A stretch of 12,878 bases of DNA, taken from NCBI RefSeq assembly GCF_000330505.1, contig NW_004443770.1, forward strand, positions 87,393-100,270, given 5' to 3'. Under the pieces are notes generated by a model that saw only the letters and a program-made list of their open reading frames with translations, was not told the DNA's origin and did no database searches. The first letter of the stretch is position 1. Each line of letters begins with the position of its first letter. The stretch is from Entamoeba invadens IP1 (taxonomy: Eukaryota > Evosea > Mastigamoebida > Endamoebidae). Positions 1 to 5,898 of this stretch are shown here, in pieces. Position numbers and translations under genes: made by a program.

Positions 1-284
1 GGTTTTTCAAGTGCCTGTCAAGCAAGCGATAAATGACTCGTTATTTCGTTGTACTTGCTTTTTTGAAACTTTTTATAAAATAAACGAAGCACTTTATTAA
101 CATTGGTCAATAAAAACAATGTAAGACGGATAATTTTATGTAAATTATCAGAAGCGGTAAAAGGGCGCTGCACATGTCCGTTTGAATTTCTCGTGTTTTT
201 TAGCTTTTATCCACCAAAACCTCAATCATTTGAGGCAAATTGAAACTTTGGTTATAATTATGTGTAATTTCACTAAATGGTAGT
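1..284. other. Spacer, no gene seen
   Basis: I see no open frame of coding character here on either strand. It holds a small perfect hairpin at 220-235 (CCTCAA, loop TCAT, TTGAGG) and a 7-bp inverted pair AAGCAAG (20-26) / CTTGCTT (54-60). Neither has an obvious function. Confidence 0.5.
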
Positions 285-302
285 AAAGCGGGTTTTCCCG
301 CC
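285..302 (+). repeat. GC-rich motif copy A, AAAGCGGGTTTTCCCGCC
   Basis: The motif contains a perfect palindrome GCGGG-TTTT-CCCGC (288-301) and abuts the ATG at 303. It stands out in AT-rich surroundings and recurs at 560-575 and 658-674, with a degenerate copy at 3944-3959, all in the same orientation. TTTCCCGC matches the general eukaryotic E2F site consensus (TTTSSCGC), and the palindrome offers that site on both strands. Whether it is a regulatory site or a dispersed repeat cannot be decided from this window. Confidence 0.5.
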
Positions 303-383
303 ATGCAGAGAAATGTTAAAAAAGACTGTGAGGATACTGTGGACGATCCGAAAGTGCGGCAATCATTTCTGTATGGTGAATGA
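303..383 (+). CDS. Weak small ORF, 26 residues
   Basis: An ATG immediately after motif copy A opens 26 codons ending in TGA. The composition is acidic and basic mixed (it includes DCEDTVDDPKVRQ) and less AT-biased than the flanks, so it looks more coding-like than random spacer. It is far too short to assign. It could be a first exon or a gene remnant, but no GTTTGTT donor follows it. No family recognised. Confidence 0.15.
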   Translation: MQRNVKKDCEDTVDDPKVRQSFLYGE

Positions 384-559
384 GTTCAAGTTTATTGTGT
401 GTTTTTGTATGTTATTCAATACATTTGGTTAAAAAATATTTGTATGCCGAGAAAAAACACACTATTTTTTCACAATTTAAAAGGGCAATATTTGGTTATT
501 GGATAAGTTTTTATAATAAAACAATAAAAATTTGGTTATGAAAAGACAAAAAAAGATCT

Positions 560-575
560 AAAGCGGGTTTTCGCC
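560..575 (+). repeat. GC-rich motif copy B, AAAGCGGGTTTTCGCC
   Basis: Second copy of the 285-302 motif, missing two C residues in the right arm, so the palindrome is imperfect (CGGGTTTTCG). It lies 275 nt downstream of copy A in the same orientation. No ATG follows directly. Confidence 0.45.
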
Positions 576-657
576 ACCGTATTATTTTTTATTTTAAAAC
601 TCGGCAAAATGCCAAAAACGTTATTTTTCTATACAATAAAACAAGTAAATGGCAGTG

Positions 658-674
658 AAGCGGTTTTTCCCGCC
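658..674 (+). repeat. GC-rich motif copy C, AAGCGGTTTTTCCCGCC
   Basis: Third copy of the motif, 98 nt after copy B, with one G fewer on the left and one T more in the spacer. It lies eight bases ahead of the ATG at 682, paralleling copy A, which abuts the ATG at 303. Confidence 0.45.
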
Positions 675-681
675 AGCCAAA

Positions 682-912
682 ATGCTTGCCCAAAAGTGCA
701 TTTCAATAAAAATTGTTGAAAACATCATGGAGACAATGACTGTTAAACCCAATACGTTATTGAGAAGACATGGTGCCAAAGTGAAAGTTGATGTGTTGTT
801 TATCTTAAAAATGTTCTTATACCTTTATCCATTAATTACAAAAAATGATTATCAACAACTTTCTTACTATTTGATGGACTATCTTGTTCATTTTATTACA
901 GTAAATATATGA
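682..912 (+). CDS. Possible small hypothetical protein, 76 residues
   Basis: Open frame of 76 codons starting MLAQKCISIK. I chose the ATG at 682, just after motif copy C, because the upstream in-frame codons are made of the motif itself. The C-terminal half is hydrophobic and leucine/tyrosine-rich (FILKMFLYLYPLI, then YYLMDYLVHFI), suggesting two helices or membrane-associated segments separated by a short polar turn (TKNDYQQ). No family recognised. AT-rich DNA readily produces such hydrophobic frames by chance, so it may not be a gene. The ending could be altered by a very short GTAAAT...CAG intron near 900-930, but that would be shorter than the seven supported introns here. Confidence 0.3.
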   Translation: MLAQKCISIKIVENIMETMTVKPNTLLRRHGAKVKVDVLFILKMFLYLYPLITKNDYQQLSYYLMDYLVHFITVNI

Positions 913-1632
913 AATATTTTGGGATTTCAGCACATACTTTTATAAAGAAGAAGAAAATAACTAAAAACATTAATTATTTATTATAATTTATACTATAACC
1001 TGTTTCAAAATTGATTCGAATGGTGGGTCTGAAAAGTAATGAAACCCATTTAACACTTGTATAGTTCAAAAGAGACACACAACAACAACCACGGCTTCGA
1101 TACGTTGTGTCAAATGAATCAATTCATGATCATTATATGGGTGTCATGCAATTAAATTTGACAATAAGAAAAATATAAGTCATCGTTTTTAACTATTTTA
1201 TAATAGTAAATAAACTATTTTTTAACCAGTTTTTCAAAAATACGATTTTAGTTACATAAATGGTTAAATTATAATAATTAATAGTTTTAAAATATAATAA
1301 TTTATAAATCTAAATTTATTTATCGCAACATCATTTATTTAAATTGATTAAAAATATATTAATAAACAACAAATTTAACAATTAATAACAAAGTTATTTT
1401 TCATTTGATAATATACAAGTAAATAATAAAAACAATTCTTTAACTTTACTAACAATAAAAATAAAAAAGTCTTTTATCGCAACAAAACAAAGTAACTATA
1501 AAATTGTTAGATTAAAAAACACTTGTTAAATTTTTAAATAATAATAATAGATAACCAATAAAATTTAACAATAATATAAAAAACAATATCAATAGCCTAT
1601 AAAATTAACTCTTTTATAAACCTTTTTAAACA
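913..1632. other. AT-rich spacer, left flank of the transposase remnant
   Basis: No gene seen. It includes a 7-bp inverted pair ACACAAC (1077-1083) / GTTGTGT (1104-1110) and two short direct copies of TTTATCGCAAC (1319-1329 and within 1472-1488). The latter resembles a sequence at 3404-3420 and could belong to an element end, but no clean terminal inverted repeat with a TA target duplication could be fixed. Confidence 0.5.
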
Positions 1633-3395
1633 ATGTCCCAACCTTCTTCCAAGCCCCCTCAATTAAAGAAAGAAAATAAAAAATGTTCCAAAATACATGA
1701 AAGTTTGAAAAATGATTGGTCCGAAAATTCCTGTTAGTCAAAGGGCCGAACAATACCTGATTAATTGCCCTATTATTTTCAAAGCTTTCCAAGACCTTGA
1801 GATAAAAATAAAAAAGAATCTTTTCCCACTTTTAGAGAGCAAGTGCGGTTTTCATTAAACGATCTTTCTAATGTACCAATTAATGAGTTTAAAGGAACTA
1901 AAAAATCAATCAGAGTGGCACTTGAGTATTTTTCGGGACTTTTAAGGAATCGGGTGTAAATTCCCAAATTCAAAAAATACGAAAAGAAGACAAAAATGGA
2001 AAAATTTCAGAAAAGAAAAGAAAACGACTTCTTTCAGATGAAGAAGTTCTAAAAATAGCAGAAGAAATGAAAGAAACCAAAAAAGCAAAACCAGAAGAAA
2101 TTGGACTTTTCATGTTTGAAAATTTCGGCAAAACAATGGGAACAAGGCAATTAAATAAAGTCCTTAAATTAATCCCAGGAATTGAAACAAAAAAGCCCAA
2201 GTTATGGAAACAAAACGACCAGAGGTATCACAAACTGCCATCCTGCAGTATTACTCAGAATTAAAAAGAAAATTGGATGGATGCAGATTTGAGCTTGTTT
2301 TTAACTTAGATGAAGTTGGATTCGATGAATGGGTTGATTCTAGAACCCGAGTTGTCTACATGTCAGTCGAATCAGGGGAACAAGTTTTTAACGAAGTCGA
2401 CAGAGATGGTTGTAGAACGAGTCTTTTGTGTTGTGGTTGTCTAGATGGGACAAAAATGATACCCCTTGTTGTTACCAAAAGACTCACCACTATAGACAAG
2501 CTAATTGTGGAACTCAAGAGTCGTGCTATTATTAGATACCAAAAATCAGGTGTTCTAAATACGGAATTATACACAATGTGGCTCAAACAAGTGTTTTCCC
2601 GATTATTAAGGAAAAAAGAAACCGAATGGGTGTGAGAGTTGATACGAAGGCGTATCTAATTATTGACAGCTTTTTGGGCCATTTCAGTGATGAAATTGAA
2701 GCATTATTTCGAGAAAATTGTGTTAAAATTATAAAGGAAGTCCCCCACAGTTCCCATTTATGTCAGCCTATGGATCTGGGACTTTTCGGGAAACAAAAAA
2801 CTTTCCTTGCGGACAAAAACAATTTGATGTTACACAAAATTTCATTAAGTGAAAAAGAAAATGAAAAGTGTGACGAAAAGGTCCAAAGAAACGGGAAAAT
2901 TCTCAAAATGAACTCACCCGAGTTCAAAAATGCATTGAAAAAATTTGCAAAGCTCTCAGAGGAAGACAAAATTAGGCAGCTTGTTTACTCATGGGAAGTA
3001 GTGTTTGATGGCGACACGATGATTAGCGCCTTCAAACAGGCTGGTATAATATACGTGGTTCAACACCCATCTAAAGAAGAGTTGGAAAACATGAGACGTG
3101 TCAACCCCAACTTCAACACTGTAGACCTTCTTAAAGGTGTTGCAAAAGTTGACATGTCTTATGCCAGAGAGGTTTGCTCTTTTTTGGTAAGGATCCAAAA
3201 AGAAAAGAAACCCAGACTGTTAGAGTCTCCATTGAAAATTTTTCTGATAGAGAGCACATGCTCGGTGTTGAAAAACTTATGAAAATCAAAAAGGATGAAA
3301 AGAACAAAATTTCAAATGAAAAGAAACCTCGAAAAGAAAAAAAAATAACTTGGTTTTATTTTTTTTTTATTTTTTTAATTAAATTTTCCATTTAA
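1633..3395 (+). pseudogene. Broken pogo/Tigger-like (DDE_1) transposase
   Basis: Coding-like sequence jumps between the three + frames: about 1633-1737, 1730-1858, 1861-1952, 1951-2203, 2201-2635, 2578-3180 and 3174-3395. The segments continue each other at the protein level, so this is one gene broken by roughly six indels, several in short homopolymer runs. The N-terminal part is lysine-rich with helix-turn-helix-like stretches. The catalytic core shows the first Asp in FNLDEVGF (codon 2309), the second in LIIDSFLGH (codon 2665) and the third in QPMDLGLFG (codon 2773). The last two are separated by 35 residues, and the PHSSHLCQPMDLGLFG context is typical of the DDE_1/pogo group. A lysine-rich tail follows. 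Tc1/mariner-superfamily elements are known in Entamoeba. Sequencing indels instead of true decay remain possible. Confidence 0.8.
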
Positions 3396-3397
3396 TA

Positions 3398-3419
3398 TTA
3401 TTGCGTTTTATCGCAATAA
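3398..3419. repeat. Hairpin just after the transposase remnant
   Basis: A perfect 8-bp stem, TTATTGCG (3398-3405) and CGCAATAA (3412-3419), encloses the 6-nt loop TTTTAT. Its reverse complement, TTTTATTGCGATAAAAC, matches TTTTATCGCAACAAAAC at 1472-1488 in 14 of 17 positions. It could mark the right side of the element, but because the sequence is nearly self-complementary the orientation is ambiguous. Confidence 0.45.
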
Positions 3420-3473
3420 AAATCTGTAAAATATTTATTTTTAAAGTTCTAATAATCAAAAAAATGAAGAAGG

Positions 3474-3489
3474 GTATAAAAGAGAACTT
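3474..3489 (+). promoter_or_regulatory. Orphan TATA plus GAAC promoter-like site
   Basis: GTATAAAAG (3474-3482) is followed by GAACTT (3484-3489). A TATA-like box and a GAAC element are two of the three known Entamoeba core-promoter elements. No protein gene follows: the ATGs at 3464 and 3521 run into stops after 9 and 3 codons. A GTTTGTT donor-like site lies about 50 nt downstream. Confidence 0.35.
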
Positions 3490-3943
3490 GTAAAGTGTAA
3501 ATTACAAAATATAACGTTTAATGCGAAGTTAAACAATTTTTGTTTGTTTATTAGACAGCAACACAATGAAGAAAATAATATTAAAGTGATAAATTTAAAG
3601 TGACGACAAGGAAGAAGCCGATAACGAAGATAACAACATTCATTTTTGTTTTATTTATTTATTAAAATTATCATACTTAATGTTTATTTATTTATTTGAA
3701 AACGAATGTATTTTTGGTTAAATGTCTTTAAAGTGTTGTCAATATCCCGTTTTCTTACAAATAAATTCTGGAATAACTCAACTATTAACCGTAATATAAA
3801 TAGACTTTAACTGCCTTCTTCTAAACAATTCGAAAAAATGCTCAGGCAAAATGAAAATGATGTTTTTTTCTTTTTGTTTAAATAAAAAAATAAAATCAAA
3901 TAACATTTAGAAAACATTTTACCATTATTCACCAAAAATTATC

Positions 3944-3959
3944 AAAAGCGGTTTTTTCC
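3944..3959 (+). repeat. Degenerate copy D of the GC-rich motif
   Basis: AAAAGCGGTTTTTTCC resembles copy C but lacks the CGCC end. It lies on the far side of the transposase remnant, in the same orientation as the other copies. Confidence 0.3.
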
Positions 3960-4348
3960 ATCTCTTTACTGTATCTATCAAAAAATTATTTTTTTGAATT
4001 TGATCAAAAACCATTTTTGAAAACTTTTAAACAAATATAATGGCAATTACAACAAAAACATTTAAAATTTTTAAAGCCATCTCTTAAAAAGTGGTCTTTT
4101 ACATTAACACTCTTTATAAGATAATAATACTGTATTATAATTATTATTAATAAATAATATTTGTTATTTTTAATGTTATTACAATTATTAATAAATATTT
4201 ATAATTTTTAATACCATAATTAATGTCATTAATACAATAAATAATTTTACTTTTTAAAATTAATAATTTTAAGTATTTTATTTTATTTTGATTAATTAAT
4301 TAGTTTAAAAAATATAAAAAAAATTAAAACCCATAAACAAAACTAAAC

Positions 4349-4355
4349 GAACTCA
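4349..4355 (+). promoter_or_regulatory. GAACTCA element upstream of the 4369 gene
   Basis: GAACTCA begins exactly 20 nt before the ATG at 4369. The same heptamer begins exactly 20 nt before the ATG of the nucleoplasmin-like gene at 9412. It matches the GAAC core-promoter element described for Entamoeba; a very short 5' leader is normal for this genus. Confidence 0.55.
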
Positions 4356-4368
4356 TATTTTATTTTTT

Positions 4369-5088
4369 ATGTCGGAGATAAAGATTTATAGTTTGGAGGA
4401 ACTATATGGACTCCGAAAACAAAAACTCAACGTCAACGTAAGTTTGATGAAAAAGAAGAATAAAAAAGCTGCGAAGAATAAAAAGGGGCAATACGATAGT
4501 TCTTCTCCTTCAGAATTTTTCGTTTGTTTTTATAATAGTTAAATAATAGTAAACAAACTATACATTTTATCTATCTATGTGAATTTTATATTTTAGTGGA
4601 AAGAATTATTTAATTAACTATATGTGATATACAAAACTAACGACACAGGAGCGATACAGATGGATTATGCATGACGTTGTGTTGATGCAAAAGAACGGAG
4701 AGACCAAGATGAAAGGGAGTGAATTATATGAATTGTTTTTACAGGGGAAGTTACTCCTCCATGAATGCACTGTTAAGTCACAAGACACAAACATCCCCTT
4801 TGTTTTGCAACTGAAAAAGTGTGTTGACATTTATAAAAAGATTTTGGATATCGATAACGAGAAAGATCAAGAGAAACTCAGTTTGTTGTTCAATTTGGTT
4901 TTAACTATTATATGATAATAATTTAATTAATATGAAATAGTTTCACCATCGAACATAATAACTTAACTGTAGAACTTAAAGAAGAAGAAATGAACAAACC
5001 AAAAGCAGCCGGACCTGTTTACAACGAACAAAACGTCGACGAGAACCTATTTGATCCCCTTGCGGAGTTAGGAGGAAATATAGAATGA
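4369..5088 (+). CDS. Hypothetical protein, 166 residues, three exons
   Basis: Exons 4369-4521, 4649-4880 and 4973-5088 join in frame (153+232+116 nt, 167 codons including TGA). Exon 1 gives MSEIKIYSLEELYGLRKQ and a lysine cluster at residues 28-39 (KKKNKKAAKNKK) that could serve as a nuclear signal or bind nucleic acid. Exon 2 carries two leucine-rich, probably helical stretches (SELYELFLQGKLLLHE; LQLKKCVDIYKKILDI). Exon 3 is a charged linker (LKEEEMNKPK) and a short acidic tail (NVDENLFDPLAELGGNIE). I do not recognise a family. Support comes from phase agreement at both junctions, canonical GTTTGTT donors, a GAACTCA element 20 nt upstream and coding-like composition against very AT-rich introns. 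Without splicing, exon 1 would stop after 57 codons. Confidence 0.7.
4522..4648 (+). other. Intron 1 of the 4369 gene
   Basis: GTTTGTTTT donor; acceptor CAG at 4646-4648, preceded by a textbook branch box in ACTAACGACACAG (4636-4648). Both sides are phase 0. A competing acceptor TTTTAG at 4591-4596 is also phase 0 but leads to a stop after six codons. Removing 4522-4648 links exon 1 directly to the long open frame starting with GAG at 4649. Confidence 0.7.
4881..4972 (+). other. Intron 2 of the 4369 gene
   Basis: GTTTGTTGT donor, TTAAC branch box at 4963-4967, TAG acceptor at 4970-4972, length 92 nt. The junction is phase 1 and restores an AAA codon leading into LKEEEMNKPK. Read-through would instead end the protein at a TGA at 4913-4915. 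Confidence 0.75.
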
Positions 5089-5344
5089 AACATAAGTTGT
5101 GTTTTTTTATAGTTCTTAAATAATATTTTTACTATATAAATATAGATTATAGAATATTTTTGGTAATATACAAAAATATACTAATTTAATTATAGTTGTT
5201 CTTTTAAAATAAACTATTATAAATAGATATACTATATATTATGGTAATTTATCTATAATTTTGTTATTCATTTAAATGTTAAAAAATAAAAAACAAATGG
5301 CGTATATTTATGTAATAAATCGGGAAAACATACAAAAAAAATTA

Positions 5345-5359
5345 ACTTTTGGATATTAA
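5345..5359. repeat. Direct repeat, copy 1 (ACTTTTGGATATTAA)
   Basis: Matches ACTTTTGGATTTTAA at 5614-5628 in 14 of 15 positions, same orientation. Copy 1 is also the left arm of the inverted pair 5347-5354/5368-5375, and copy 2 overlaps a small AATCC/GGATT hairpin, so both sit in self-complementary contexts. Function unknown. Confidence 0.4.
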
Positions 5360-5613
5360 AATAGATAATCCAAAATTGAATAAATCAAGTAAAAGAAACA
5401 AAAACGGACACAAAAATGGGAAGAAAAAAAGTCTAATTGATAAATTCATAGTTTTTTATATTCAAATTATTTATATGCATGCTTTCGATCCAAAAATGTG
5501 TTTCTATTCCCATCGAAAAGAGGTGTTTTCTTAAAGTTCTGAATGGTATGTTTTGATTAGGATAAAAAGTGAGTGTTACACCAAAAACGATTGAAATTTA
5601 AAAAAAAAAATCC

Positions 5614-5628
5614 ACTTTTGGATTTTAA
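5614..5628. repeat. Direct repeat, copy 2 (ACTTTTGGATTTTAA)
   Basis: Second copy of the 5345-5359 repeat, located about 65 nt before the first ATG (5692) upstream of the kinase gene. Confidence 0.4.
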
Positions 5629-5691
5629 TATTCACAGTATAATTATAATAATTACACTTAATAGTAGTTTTTATTATTCAGTTTAGTAAAA

Positions 5692-5898
5692 ATGGGTGTG
5701 TCTGGAGTTACCACTAAAAATACAATACATCGAAAGAGATGTCCAAACAAAACAAACTCGAATTTCAATGATGCAGCGTCTGAACATAGGCCAGACGCGA
5801 ACACCAGTCCCATTCGACCGTTCAACATCACAAGGAGGAAAAACAGTGACACCGTCTGCTTCTCCCGACAATGCAACTCCCGAGCGAGTGTCATGTGA
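5692..5898 (+). CDS. 68-codon ORF overlapping the kinase start in another frame
   Basis: The ATG at 5692 opens a 68-codon frame (MGVSGVTTKN...) that ends at a TGA inside the first kinase exon, in a different frame. It is the first ATG after the AT-rich spacer. It could be an upstream ORF limiting kinase translation, a chance frame, or the true kinase N-terminus if a single-base error or frameshift lies between 5692 and about 5770. The kinase frame itself is open from 5690 but has no ATG before 5768. No family recognised. Confidence 0.2.
   Translation: MGVSGVTTKNTIHRKRCPNKTNSNFNDAASEHRPDANTSPIRPFNITRRKNSDTVCFSRQCNSRASVM

Larger units (their letters stand above)
3420..4368. other. AT-rich spacer with an orphan promoter and possible non-coding transcript
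   Basis: No protein gene is supported. Less AT-biased patches occur at 3600-3640 and 3720-3840. Short ATG frames exist at 3464, 3521, 3722, 3838 and 4040, of at most 25 codons. A GTTTGTTTA donor-like sequence at 3542 and a GTGAC box followed by AAG ending at 3610 fit the intron pattern used elsewhere in the window, which would give a 69-nt intron. A degenerate copy of the GC-rich motif lies at 3944-3959. Confidence 0.4.
5089..5691. other. AT-rich spacer
   Basis: No convincing gene. The stretch 5349-5534 is open in one frame (lysine/asparagine-rich) but has only a TTG where a start would be expected, so I do not annotate it as a gene. TTTTGGAT (5347-5354) and ATCCAAAA (5368-5375) form an 8-bp inverted pair. 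A 15-nt direct repeat occurs at 5345-5359 and 5614-5628. Confidence 0.45.

Noticed and set aside
1005..1040. tRNA-like T-loop sequence GATTCGAAT
   Set aside because: No matching acceptor, D or anticodon stems can be built around it.
1589..2200. Minus-strand open frames across the transposase
   Set aside because: They are shadows of the broken + strand transposase, with no motif of their own.
4438..4443. GTAAGT as an intron donor in exon 1 of the 4369 gene
   Set aside because: It matches the general eukaryotic donor, but all supported introns here use GTTTGTT, and the frame stays open and coding-like (a lysine cluster) through to 4521.
5349..5534. 61-codon lysine/asparagine-rich open frame
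   Set aside because: It lacks an ATG at its start, has low-complexity content, no splice sites of the window's type and no motif.
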